A DNA stretch of 63,911 nucleotides from Latescibacteria bacterium UBA6620. GTDB lineage: Bacteria; Latescibacterota; UBA2968. The notes below the pieces were generated by a model that ran no database searches, was not told the origin of the DNA, and worked only from the letters and a program-made list of their open reading frames with translations. Each line of letters opens with the position of its first letter. Position 1 is the first letter of the stretch. The position numbers and the translations under genes are program-made. This document shows positions 8,621 through 17,947 of this stretch, in pieces. Location of the stretch: the NCBI GenBank assembly GCA_002433075.1, contig DJHM01000045.1, positions 14,190 to 78,100 of the forward strand, read 5' to 3'.

Positions 8621-8638
8621 ATTTAGCCCTGTCTAAAT
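8621..8638. promoter_or_regulatory. Candidate DtxR/MntR-family operator
   Basis: An inverted repeat, ATTTAG-N6-CTAAAT, lies 43 bases before the start of the broken di-haem oxidoreductase gene and just downstream of a DtxR-family regulator. Half-sites rich in TTAG/CTAA are typical for this repressor family. Binding is inferred. Confidence 0.5.
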
Positions 8639-8680
8639 ATAATTCAAAGTCTCACGAAGCAGACTTCCGGCGGAGGATCC

Positions 8681-9885
8681 ATGAACGCATTTCGGAAGTG
8701 TCTGAGGGGCATTCCGGTTGCGCCTTTGGTCCTCGCATGGTCCCACGCACTCCCTACTGCTCCTCTACCTAAAAAGGAACCCTTAGACGCAATACTGGAT
8801 GTTTCACCCGGTCTCCTCGCGTCTTTCGTTCGAGGAGATGAACAGTTCAGACGTGTCTTCACAATCTCTGATGGATTGGGGCCCCTGTTCAATCAGCCCA
8901 GCTGTGAAACGTGCCATCCGGGCGATGGACGGGGTCCGCCGATAAGCAGTCTGACCCGGTTCAGCATCGGTGGAGATCCTGTGCTCGAGCTGGGCGGGCC
9001 CCAACAGCAGGATCGGGCCATTCCCGGGGTAGAACCCAAGTCCATTCCAGCAGGTGCGGAAACATCCGTTCGAACGGCCCCCGCAGTTTTGGGGATGGGA
9101 CTTATCGTGGGGATTCCCGTAGCCACGCTTCTGGCCCTCGAGGATCCCGACGATTTAGATGGGGATGGCGTATCTTGAAGAATCAACTACGTAGAAGCAG
9201 CCGATTTCGTCTCCCCTGGGACGGTGGGGGCGGGCCCAGGACCTGTCGTCGGGCAATTCGGTCGGAAGGCCAATGTGTCTTCGCTCCTTGAGCAGGTTGC
9301 GATCGCCTATCAGCAGGACACGGGTGTGACGACCGACTTCCTTCCCGAGGAACCCACCCCCGCGGGTTTAGACGTGGGAGCGGGCTCAGACATCGTCCCG
9401 GATCCCGAAGTGCCTGCGTTCGAGGTCGGAGATGTCGTGACCTATGTTCGGCTCTTGGCCCCGCCCGCAAGAGGGCCCTCGACGGCCGAGTCCGAAAGCG
9501 GGGGCAGGGTGTTTCGACAGATTGGCTGTGCAGCCTCCCACGTTCCTTCCATGACAACCGGGGTCAAGGTGGCCCCCGCACTCAACCGGCAGGAAGCCCG
9601 GATGTATACGGACCTTCTGCTTCACGATATGGGACCCGGTTTGGCTGACGGTCGCGTCGACGGAACGGCCAATGGGTTCGAATGGAGAACGGCCCGGCTG
9701 TGGGGACTCCGTCTCGGACCTGGTGCACTTGGGGGGGAAGTCAGCTATCTGCCCGACGGTCGGGCGAAGAGCGTAGATGAAGCGATCCGTCTGCACGGAG
9801 GGGAAGGTTCGTGTCGAGACACGCGTATGTCAGACTTCCAGACGCCGATCGCGAAAGGGTGTTGGCCTACCTAGACACCTTGTGA
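8681..9885 (+). pseudogene. Di-haem oxidoreductase (DUF1111, DHOR) gene, disrupted
   Basis: The reading frame matches the di-haem oxidoreductase/putative peroxidase family: signal-like N-terminus, first haem motif CETCH near residue 75, then DPDDLDGDGVS. There TGA at 9176-9178 stands where the family has Gly (DGDGVSG-RINYV), and the same frame continues through the rest of the protein. The second haem motif reads CAASH instead of CAACH, so one haem Cys is lost. Near 9809-9814 a frameshift moves the natural C-terminus (PDADRERVLAYLDTL) to another frame. Three independent lesions indicate a pseudogene unless the sequence is faulty. DHOR genes often sit in metal-uptake loci, as here. Confidence 0.8.
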
Positions 9886-10386
9886 TCTCGGTCGACAGAC
9901 GAACCTTTCGCGACGTCGGTCGCCGCAAAAATGGGTCTACGCGTACTCAGTGAGGTCCCGTGATCCCGCCAAGTTCCCGCTGAACAACTGGGAATTCCAG
10001 GCCCGTCTCAAGTGAAGGTAGAGTCGAGCAGAGTGGTGCACCTTGTTGGTAGGCAGGAGGGAAGTAATACGTCTAAAGTCGTTTCCGCATGATGTCTGCC
10101 ATCTGGAGCGCTGGACGATGACTTCCTGCATGGATTGGCGGGAAGCATCTTTGCCGAGACGGGGACGGCTACTATCTTCAAGGCAGTCGACTGGGATGTA
10201 GTCGAGTTGAGCTGCTGAGGTTGTTCAGCCATACCGAGTCGCGACAACGATCCCAGGGGCCGACGTGCGAAGGTTGACGTTCGGACTCAATCCCGCCCAC
10301 CATAGATCCGGTCCTCAAATTGAACGATGTAAAGTGTCGGCTACACGAATGTTGTGATCTTGTTCGAAGTGTGAACGCTCACTTGA
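9886..10386. other. 500-bp stretch without a recognisable gene
   Basis: No open frame of credible length or known motif lies between the DHOR pseudogene and the metal-binding lipoprotein gene. A short plus-frame around 10116-10215 encodes a protein-like segment (FLHGLAGSIFAETGTATIFK) and could be the remnant of a neighbour of the DHOR gene. No hairpin with a T-run was found. Confidence 0.4.
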
Positions 10387-11283
10387 GTGTGGCTTCAGAT
10401 TTATAAAAGACGTCGCCTCATCGCCGCGCTGATGTGGGTGGCAGTCGCCGGAGCCTCCTGCGAGCAGCCTTCCAGTCAGCCGCTGAGGGTCGTTTGCACG
10501 ACAGACATCCTGGCCGAGCTCGTTGCCGACATTGCAGGGGATGCTGCTCAAGTCACCGTGCTGATTCCTCCTGGGTCCAATATCCACCGTTTCGGAAAGG
10601 ACCTGTCTGAGGATGTAGCGGCTTCTGCGGATGTCGTTTTCCATCACGGGTTTGGCGTTGAAGAAGGACTCTACCACGTCCTGGCGTTCTCCGAATCGCG
10701 GTCAGACCTAGTATCCGTGACCGAATTCGTGGCCGAATCCTACCCCCCGGATTCCCATATCTGGCTTGATCCGGAACTCTGGAAGGAAGCCGCGGGACCC
10801 GTTATTGCGGCCCTCTCCGAGCATCGGCCCTCTAAATTCGGAGAGTTCAAGCTCAATGGTGAAAGATTCCGGGCCCGTCTGGATACGCTTCACGTCTGGA
10901 TGAAATCACAGATTTCCAGAATCCCTCAGCGAGATCGAATAGGCATCAGCACCCACGATGCTTTCGGGGTGCTCCGCCCGGGCTATGGAGTAGATGTAAG
11001 AGGGCCGATGGACGGCCCGGTCGACAGCCTTGCAGGTTGGGCGGATGAACATGAAGTCGAAGTGCTGTTTCCCACGAGCCACGAGGAAACAGCCAATGTC
11101 ACTTCACTACTTCGAACTCTCCAAGCTCGGGGTGTGACACTGAGGCGAGGACCCTTACTTTATACAGACGGTTTGCTGACCGGCCAGAGAGAGGGAAGTC
11201 ACTACGTAGCTACGATGATGGTGAATGTCAGGGGGATAGTAAGCGCGTTCGGAGCTTCAGCCTCTTCTTCCGTTGCGAATTGA
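10387..11283 (+). CDS. Mn/Zn ABC-transporter substrate-binding lipoprotein (TroA/ZnuA family)
   Basis: A 298-residue cluster A-I metal-binding protein. The GTG start gives a lipoprotein signal ending in VAGASC. Candidate metal ligands are the His of NIHRFG (near residue 72), the His of DSHIWLDP (near 120), the His/Asp of STHDAFG (near 194) and the Asp of YTDGLL (near 260), matching the family order. It would bind Mn or Zn in the periplasm. No ABC permease or ATPase gene is adjacent; instead a DtxR-family repressor follows 48 bases later, so the transporter is either elsewhere or lost. Confidence 0.85.
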   Translation: MWLQIYKRRRLIAALMWVAVAGASCEQPSSQPLRVVCTTDILAELVADIAGDAAQVTVLIPPGSNIHRFGKDLSEDVAASADVVFHHGFGVEEGLYHVLAFSESRSDLVSVTEFVAESYPPDSHIWLDPELWKEAAGPVIAALSEHRPSKFGEFKLNGERFRARLDTLHVWMKSQISRIPQRDRIGISTHDAFGVLRPGYGVDVRGPMDGPVDSLAGWADEHEVEVLFPTSHEETANVTSLLRTLQARGVTLRRGPLLYTDGLLTGQREGSHYVATMMVNVRGIVSAFGASASSSVAN

Positions 11284-11331
11284 CGCTCCACCCCCTTTGG
11301 CGTATGGTTGTGGGTTGAAAGAGGATACCAA

Positions 11332-12003
11332 ATGGCGATCAGCCACTCAGTTCAGGATTACCTGAAAACCATCTACAAGCTTCAGAACGGACACGGCGCC
11401 AACAGTTCGGTCAATACGACATTACTATCGGAAACGATGGGTGTCTCGGCCGCCTCGGTAACGAGCATGTTCAAGAAGCTGGCAGAAATGGACCTGGTTC
11501 GCCACACGCCCTACAAAGGCGTGGCGCTGACCGATGCGGGAGAAAAGGCCGCTCTGGAGGTGGTGAGACATCATCGCCTGCTTGAACGATACCTCATGGA
11601 CAGGTTGGGCTACTCTTGGGATGAGGTCGACGCTGAAGCAGACCGCCTTGAGCATGTCATATCGGAGGAGTTCGAAGATCGAATCGACAAGGCCATGGGA
11701 TATCCCACAATCGACCCTCATGGGGATCCGATTCCCACAAAAGATGGGAACATTCATCGCATCGACACGTCTCGACTATCGGAGACCAAGGTTGGGAAGC
11801 AGGTCCGTATCGTTCACGTGAGCGACCACGACCCCGAAATGCTGCGTTATATGGAGGGCCTTGGTCTGGTTCCTGCTACACGGGTTGAAGTTCGTGAACG
11901 CGCGCCCTTCAACGGCCCTTTGCTCGTTGTCGTAAATGCGGGTGAAGAGCACGCCCTTGGGTTGGAGGTCGCCCGCCACATCCATGTCGCGGAGTCCGAA
12001 TGA
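11332..12003 (+). CDS. DtxR/MntR-family repressor with FeoA-like domain
   Basis: A 223-residue metal-responsive repressor: winged helix (residues 1-65, SAASVTSMFKKLAEM recognition region), dimerisation and metal site (VVRHHRLLERYL; DRLEHVISEE), and a C-terminal FeoA/SH3-like domain from about 145 (VRIVHVSDHDPEMLRYMEGLGL). The ATG at 11332 follows AGAGGA. It is likely transcribed with the upstream metal-binding lipoprotein and presumably controls it. Its stop overlaps the next start (ATGA). Confidence 0.9.
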   Translation: MAISHSVQDYLKTIYKLQNGHGANSSVNTTLLSETMGVSAASVTSMFKKLAEMDLVRHTPYKGVALTDAGEKAALEVVRHHRLLERYLMDRLGYSWDEVDAEADRLEHVISEEFEDRIDKAMGYPTIDPHGDPIPTKDGNIHRIDTSRLSETKVGKQVRIVHVSDHDPEMLRYMEGLGLVPATRVEVRERAPFNGPLLVVVNAGEEHALGLEVARHIHVAESE

Positions 12004-13601
12004 TCGTTGCCTTGATCCTCGCCAGCTTGACGAGCCTGAGTGCACAACCCGCACTGCTGCCCGAGGGGGCGCAGGAGGATCTTCTTCGCCGGATGATCAC
12101 CCTCGTTGATCCTCAGGCCGCCCTCACTCAGTTCGGCGAGAGACGTTCACACGAGACGTCGATCGGACCCGCACACGGGGGGCACGTTAAATGCGGAACG
12201 CTGCTGATATCGGAAGTGGCTGCAAACTGGGGACGCCTCAGTAAGGCCACTCAGGCAGGCCTCTCAAGGTTCTTCCAGCGCCAGAATCGCCAAGAATCGC
12301 TCGTTTCTCGAAACGGACGATTTCTCATTCACTACGACATTACAGGGTCGAGCTCGGTGCCTCCTTTCGACGATGACTCGAGCGGGATCCCTGATTACGT
12401 GGAATTTGTCGCCGATACGTTTGAAGACGTCTGGGATCTCGAGGTGACACAGCTCGGGTATCTCGAGCCGCCCCCGGATGACGATGGCCGCTATGACATT
12501 TACATCAAGAACCTGGGTAATTCGGGTGTTTACGGACTTGCTTGGCCCGACCCGGGCGGAACGACCACGGCAAGTTATCTCGAGATAGATAACGATTTTA
12601 CAGAAAACATCTATTTCACCCAGGGGCGCAAGGCGGTTCAGGTGACCGCGGCGCACGAATTTTTTCATGCGATCCAGTTCGCTTACTATGCCCCTTTCGA
12701 TGTTGCTTGGTGGCAGGAATTGACCGCGACGTGGATGGAAGATTTCGCGTACGATGAGGTGAACGATTACTACGCCTACGTGGAGTTTTTCCAGCAGGAT
12801 CCCGAGGAGTCCCTCGACAAATTCTCCTTTGGAAATCTCAGACCCTTCGGCGCTTCCATCTTCGGGCATTATATCGCCGACGTCTATGGCCCCGAAACCA
12901 TCCGCGCGACCTGGGAGTCGCTGGGAACCCGCACACCCGCCACCTACGATATTTTAGATATCGACCTTGCACTTCCCGGAGGAATCGCTGGAGCCTACCC
13001 CCGGTTCGCGGTCTGGAACTATTTCACGGGAAGTCGAAAGAGAGACTATTACGATGAGGGAGACGTATTCCGGGAAGTTTCACTCAGGGCAGTTCAACCC
13101 ATAGTCGGACAAACGATAAAGGACTTCAAGCGTGTAGATCATTTTGGCGCAACCTACGTCCAGATCCTGGCCTCAGGAATTTCGGGCGGACTTAGAATCG
13201 TCCTGAGCCTGGACGAGGACGCAACCTGGGATGTCGTTGTTCTCCTCGTGACCCAGACGGGGCTTGATATCCTCAGGCCGCCCGATGCTACAATCGAGAT
13301 TCCTTCTGCGGGCAGTTACGAGGAAGTGGTGGTCATTCCGATTGTCGTTTCGTCGTCCGGCACGAATTTCACGGTGGACTACTCTGTCACGGCAAGCAGT
13401 ACGATTCAGTCGTGGTCTCACCTCGTCGCCGATTTCGACAACGATGGGGAAGTTTCATTCAACGACTTCATCGGATTTGCAGATTCTTTCGGAAAGTCTG
13501 GCAGCGAGGGCCACGATGAGCGCCACGACCTGAACGCCGATGGACGAATCGACTTCACGGACTTTCTGAGCTTTTCTCGAAGATTTGGTGATACGCGGTA
13601 G
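12000..13601 (+). CDS. Secreted MXAN_6640-type putative metalloprotease with dockerin-like C-terminus
   Basis: A 533-residue exported protein with a short signal peptide (cleavage near SAQP). A zinc-protease-like HEFFHAIQ motif near residue 218 is followed by WWQELTATWMED, the layout of the MXAN_6640 family of putative metalloproteases. After a beta-rich region, residues about 475-530 hold two calcium-loop repeats (DFDNDGEVSFND and DLNADGRIDFTD), a dockerin type I-like pair. Dockerins dock onto cohesins; no cohesin is seen here, so the module may simply be a calcium-stabilised tail. Activity is inferred. Confidence 0.78.
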   Translation: MIVALILASLTSLSAQPALLPEGAQEDLLRRMITLVDPQAALTQFGERRSHETSIGPAHGGHVKCGTLLISEVAANWGRLSKATQAGLSRFFQRQNRQESLVSRNGRFLIHYDITGSSSVPPFDDDSSGIPDYVEFVADTFEDVWDLEVTQLGYLEPPPDDDGRYDIYIKNLGNSGVYGLAWPDPGGTTTASYLEIDNDFTENIYFTQGRKAVQVTAAHEFFHAIQFAYYAPFDVAWWQELTATWMEDFAYDEVNDYYAYVEFFQQDPEESLDKFSFGNLRPFGASIFGHYIADVYGPETIRATWESLGTRTPATYDILDIDLALPGGIAGAYPRFAVWNYFTGSRKRDYYDEGDVFREVSLRAVQPIVGQTIKDFKRVDHFGATYVQILASGISGGLRIVLSLDEDATWDVVVLLVTQTGLDILRPPDATIEIPSAGSYEEVVVIPIVVSSSGTNFTVDYSVTASSTIQSWSHLVADFDNDGEVSFNDFIGFADSFGKSGSEGHDERHDLNADGRIDFTDFLSFSRRFGDTR

Positions 13602-13625
13602 CTGATCTCACATCGATGCTGGACC

Positions 13626-13652
13626 ACGGGCGGCTTTAGGTCGCCCGTTTTT
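13626..13652 (+). terminator. Intrinsic terminator after the secreted protease gene
   Basis: A 7-bp GC-rich stem (ACGGGCG/CGCCCGT) with a nine-base loop is followed directly by TTTTTA, 24 bases after the stop codon. Confidence 0.75.
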
Positions 13653-13757
13653 AGTTGCATTCACGGGCTCCTAGCCGAATTCGACTATTCTGTCCGTCCA
13701 GAGTTTATTATACTTGAGGGCTGGTAGGATTAACAAAACTAAACTGATCGGTTTTGG

Positions 13758-14525
13758 ATGATCGCACTCAGAACCACCCGTGAGTTTGACTTGATTCGCG
13801 AGAGTTGCAAGGTTGTTGGAGCCGCTCATCAGGCTCTTCGGGATCTTGTTCGGCCGGGGGTTTCGACGGGCGAACTCGATGGTCTTGCGGAGCAGGCGGT
13901 AAGGTCGGCTGGCGCGGAACCGGCCTTCAAGGGGTACCACGGTTATCCAGCAACGGCCTGTATATCCGTGAACGAGGTTGTCGTGCACGGAATCCCGGGT
14001 GAGCGGACGCTTGAGTCGGGGGACGTGGTTAGCATCGACATTGGGGCAAAGCTGAAGGGTTATTTCGGCGACCAGGCAATCACCTTCCCGGTAGGCGAAA
14101 TCGAGGAACCTGTGAGTTGTTTGCTCGAAGTCACTCGTCAGTCGTTGTTCGACGGAATCGATGGAGCTAGGGCGGGGGGACGACTCGCCGACATCAGCGG
14201 TGCCGTGCAGTCGTGTGTGGAGGAGAATGGCTTCTCAGTCGTACGGCAGTTCGTGGGGCACGGAATTGGCCGCAAGCTTCACGAGGACCCTCCCGTACCG
14301 AACTATGTGCCCGTCGATCGAAATCCCCGTCTCAGGGCTGGAATGGTCCTTGCCATTGAACCGATGGTCAATTTGGGTCGACCGGAGGTATGTGTGGCAG
14401 ACGATGGATGGACGGCCTCCGCCGTAGATGGGAAACCATCAGCACACTTCGAGCACGTAGTCGCTGTGACCGATGGTGATCCAGAAATTCTGACCATGAC
14501 CGAGGACGAACTGGGGTTCTTGTGA
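13758..14525 (+). CDS. map: Methionine aminopeptidase type I
   Basis: A 255-residue protein that removes the initiator Met in the cytoplasm using two metal ions. All five metal ligands are visible: the Asp pair in SIDIGAKLKGYFGDQ (near residues 93 and 104), the His of GHGIGRKLHEDP, the Glu of AIEPM and the Glu of HFEHVV. Length matches the family. The start follows a 156-bp gap holding the previous terminator. Its stop overlaps the GTG start of the next gene. Confidence 0.95.
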   Translation: MIALRTTREFDLIRESCKVVGAAHQALRDLVRPGVSTGELDGLAEQAVRSAGAEPAFKGYHGYPATACISVNEVVVHGIPGERTLESGDVVSIDIGAKLKGYFGDQAITFPVGEIEEPVSCLLEVTRQSLFDGIDGARAGGRLADISGAVQSCVEENGFSVVRQFVGHGIGRKLHEDPPVPNYVPVDRNPRLRAGMVLAIEPMVNLGRPEVCVADDGWTASAVDGKPSAHFEHVVAVTDGDPEILTMTEDELGFL

Positions 14526-15040
14526 GAAGATGGAGCACGCTCTACCTGGCCCTCCTGCTCGGTTGCGGTCAGAACTACGAAGAGGGGGCCCATCCGGCCC
14601 CGAAGCCACTGCCCCGGTCAGCCAGTTCGCTACCCGCAGGACATCCCCCGGTCGAGAACACCCAGCACGAATTTGCGGACGAGCCGGGGGCGATTACGGG
14701 AACCGTTCGTCTCTCTCCGGATGTTGGCGATCGAGTGCCCCGAGATGCCTATCTCTACCTGATCGCAAGAGAACGTGCGGATGGGGGTGCGCCCTATGCG
14801 TTTCGGAAAACGAAGGTTCCCTCATTTCCACACACGTTCAGTCTGGGACAAGCACACGTCGCCAGAATGCTGGGCGATGGGATTGTATTTGCTGAGATCC
14901 CCGAAATGTACCTGATCGCCAGAATCGATGGGGATGGCATGGCGGGAGCTCGCCCAGGGGATCTCTCCGGCGCGTGCGTCCAAAACCCGATCGCGGCAGG
15001 TGCTCGCAATCTTGAAATCACAATCGATCACATTAATTGA
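14522..15040 (+). CDS. Small lipoprotein with CcmI/CycH C-terminal-like domain
   Basis: A 172-residue protein with a lipoprotein signal (LALLLGC near residue 15). From about residue 58 the pattern GTVRLSP, YLIARE, KVPSFPHTFSL, EIPEMYLIARIDGDG, PGDLSG resembles the periplasmic C-terminal domain of the cytochrome c maturation factor CcmI, where it binds apocytochrome. The TPR and membrane parts of CcmI are absent. It could chaperone c-type cytochromes or be an unrelated user of the fold. GTG start overlapping map. Confidence 0.65.
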   Translation: MRRWSTLYLALLLGCGQNYEEGAHPAPKPLPRSASSLPAGHPPVENTQHEFADEPGAITGTVRLSPDVGDRVPRDAYLYLIARERADGGAPYAFRKTKVPSFPHTFSLGQAHVARMLGDGIVFAEIPEMYLIARIDGDGMAGARPGDLSGACVQNPIAAGARNLEITIDHIN

Positions 15041-15061
15041 CCTATCTGCGTCATCGCCCAC

Positions 15062-16743
15062 GTGACTCACGAAGCTGTGCGAAAAATTGGTGGGATCGGC
15101 GCCGTACTCGAGGGCTTGATTACGTCTGAAGCCTACCAGACGCACGTATCGAGGACGCTCCTGGTAGGCCCGCTCACACCCGACGATGGCGAGGATCGCC
15201 TCCAACAAGTAGGAAGCGTAGACTTCAGCAGCCGTTCGGGCGTCCGTGCAAGCCCCTATTCGCGGATCATGGCCCGGGTTTCGTCCGACTGTGATGTAGA
15301 TGTCGTCCACGGGTGGAGAAACCTCGGACACCTTCAGGTTGAGGTTCTTCTCGTCTCTCCGGTAGCGAGTGGGGGACGGCACGATGTCGCTCTAAAACAC
15401 CAGCTATACGACGCGTATGGTCTGGAGAGCGATCGGTACGAAGGGGAGCCAGACTACGACCTCTACATGGGGATCGCCCGCCTGCATTGGCGCTCCTCGA
15501 TCGCATTGTGAAACCGACGGGGCTCTCGCGTGTTCTTCTCGCACACGAGTTTATGGGGCTCCCGACCGCACTTGCTGTTCCCGATCGCACGGCATGGCAT
15601 TCGGTGTTCTATGCCCACGAGGTTTCCACCGCTCGACGCATCGTCGAAACGACCCCGGGACAGGACGCTACGTTTTATGGTGCGATGGCCCTGGCTGCAT
15701 CGGAAGGGCAGTTCATCGAGGACGTATTCGGAGACCAATCACTGAGTCACAGACACGCCCTCGTATCTAGATCCTTCGCGTGTGGCACTATCTTCGCAGT
15801 GGGCAAGGTAACAGAACGAGAACTTCGGTTTATGGGCCCCTCGTTCGCTAACTATCCGATCGATCTCGTTTACAACGGTGTACCGTGCGTTCCTTTCGAT
15901 CTCACACTCATACAGATGTCGCGCACGAAACTCCAGGATTACGCGGAGGCCCTGCTGGGGTTCCGGCCCGATGTCGTGTTCACGCACGTAACCCGGCCAG
16001 TCCGGAGCAAGGGCTTCTGGCGTGACTTGCAGGTTCTGACCGGCCTGGACGAAACTTTTCGGAAGGATGGCCGGAGAGGGGTGTTCTTCGTTCTCTCCAC
16101 AGCAGTATGCTCCAGGACACCCGCGGACGTTGTAAGAATGATCGAGTACGGTTGGCCGGTCTCACACAAGATAGGGTATCCGGATCTCGAAGGGAGCGAG
16201 GTGGATGTCTGGCGTGCTGCCGCCGGGTTCAACGAGTATACCGAAGCGATTCGGGCTGTCTGCATAAACCAGTTTGGCTGGGATCGGGTGTCGTGCGGTC
16301 CGGACATGCCCGAAGCCATGACATTCGAAGATCTGAGGCGTGGATCGGATGTGGAATTCGGTTTGTCCACCTACGAGCCGTTTGGGATCGCGCAGGTTGA
16401 GCCCTTGTCGTTCGGAACCATTTGCGTGGTAAGTACTGTCTGTGGGTGCGTGGCCGCCGTCGAGGCGGCCGGTGGGGGGGAACCGAATTTTCTTTTGGCC
16501 GACTACCGGCCCGACCGTGGAACTGTTGAAGAAGCGCTTGCCACGACTTCGGCCGAACGAGAGGGTCTCGAATGGGAACGCAGTCGAACACTCTCCGGGC
16601 ACCTCGGTCAGCTACTCTCATCAACGGATTCTGACCGACAAAACCTTGTGGAATCAAGCCAGGCTACGGGGGTAGGGCTGACGTGGGATCGTGTATGTGA
16701 AGATCACTTCTTGCCCGCCCTGAACAGATTGAGCAGATCGTGA
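15062..16743 (+). pseudogene. GT5-type glycogen/starch-synthase-like glycosyltransferase, frameshifted
   Basis: The product resembles glycogen-synthase-like glycosyltransferases. The N-terminal part has RKIGGIGAVLEGL (the K-x-G-G glucosyl-donor loop); the C-terminal part has STYEPFGIAQVEPLSFG, the classic acceptor-side motif. The N-terminal frame runs from 15062 to a stop at 15511, while the rest reads in another frame from before 15487 to 16743. One base appears missing near 15472, between MGIA and ALALLDRIVKP. No start codon is seen upstream of the GTG at 15062, so the first strand may begin within damaged sequence. It may be a pseudogene or a single sequencing indel. Confidence 0.75.
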
Positions 16744-16774
16744 ACCAAGTGGATAGCTCGAGCGTCAAAGTGAA

Positions 16775-17947
16775 ATGACCCGGAAATCCTCCATCATTAC
16801 AATCGTTGGCATTCTTGCGTTCACAGCGGCGTGCGGATCCAGGGATCCTTCTCCAGTAGGCGTGGGGCTGCTCGAGGGAGCAGCTGGCCAAACCGTGGAA
16901 ATCCTATCCACGCAGGCTTCCGCTGCGCGGACCCATTTCGATGGCTTGAACTCCTTCATTCTGGGAGCTACCGGGGAGCTCCTGGTTGGCCGCGTTCACG
17001 GCGTAAGTTATCGCGCGCTCGTACGTGCTCGTTTCGATTCTGCCGACGCTCCGATCCGCCTGGGCGACATCGAACGTGCCGAGATCGTAGCCTCACTCGT
17101 GACCACCGGCCAGAGAGGAACTGGAGGGGTATCGCTTGGGGTTCCGCTCACCGATTGGGGAGAGGCGACCGCTTTCGTCGACTCCTCGAATCAGGAGATT
17201 CCTTTTCAGATCGAGGCCAGGGCGGCTGAGCACTCGACGTTGGTCGATTCCGTGCTCACGGTCGGTCTTCCGCTGGATCTGATCCAAAATGCGCTGACAG
17301 AAGGCGCCCCGGATGTGGCCCTCGTGCTTGGGCCTTCGGAACTTGCGATAGAAGACTATCTCATCGTCGTGGGTTCGCGAGAGTTTTTCATTGACTCGGA
17401 CGGCAATGGGGATGCGGACAATGTAGCAATCGCGAAGCGCCCACGGCTCCAGCTCGTTCACTCAGACCAGACGATCGTAAATGTGCCCTTTTCTGAAGAC
17501 ACCTATTTCGGTCAGCGCGAGGCCCCAGTTGCCGAGAACTCCCTGCTTCTTCAAGCCGGAATCGCAAGGTCCTTGCGCCTGAAGTTCGATCTCCCTCCGA
17601 TTCCGGAGGATGCGACGATTAACTTTGTGGAGTTCTCATCCCAGGTGAATCAGGATGCTTCTCTTACAGATGGCCTTCAGATCAATGTTCGAAGAATCGA
17701 CGTCGACGGCCAGGACACGACCTTCGTTCGCATTCAGAATGCATTCAGTACGTTCCCTGCTTCTGGGGCGATTTCGACGATCCAGTTTACTGTGGACCAC
17801 CTGATTCTGCAGACCTGGATATCCGGCCTCTCGCCTAACCACGGCATCGCGCTGTTTCCGATCTTTGAGGGCCGATACGAATGGCTCGAAATCACTGACC
17901 CGACCCTTCGCATAGTTTACACCAACCCCCCTGGAACCGATGGATAG
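16775..17947 (+). CDS. Lipoprotein of unknown function with beta-rich repeats
   Basis: A 390-residue lipoprotein (signal ending FTAAC near residue 20). The body is predicted to be beta-rich and resembles DNRLRE-type adhesive or stalk domains: two similar halves each start with an extended strand and a short W-x-x-x-T or T-D-W segment. A calcium-loop-like DSDGNGDADN lies near residue 207. It overlaps the downstream outer-membrane gene by eight bases, so the two probably act together at the cell surface. No enzyme motif was found. Confidence 0.6.
   Translation: MTRKSSIITIVGILAFTAACGSRDPSPVGVGLLEGAAGQTVEILSTQASAARTHFDGLNSFILGATGELLVGRVHGVSYRALVRARFDSADAPIRLGDIERAEIVASLVTTGQRGTGGVSLGVPLTDWGEATAFVDSSNQEIPFQIEARAAEHSTLVDSVLTVGLPLDLIQNALTEGAPDVALVLGPSELAIEDYLIVVGSREFFIDSDGNGDADNVAIAKRPRLQLVHSDQTIVNVPFSEDTYFGQREAPVAENSLLLQAGIARSLRLKFDLPPIPEDATINFVEFSSQVNQDASLTDGLQINVRRIDVDGQDTTFVRIQNAFSTFPASGAISTIQFTVDHLILQTWISGLSPNHGIALFPIFEGRYEWLEITDPTLRIVYTNPPGTDG

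Noticed and set aside
9176..9178. TGA in the di-haem oxidoreductase as selenocysteine or recoded Trp
   Set aside because: The family residue here is Gly, no SECIS-like hairpin follows, and other interrupted genes use TAA and TAG for Tyr and Trp. A single recoding rule does not explain them.
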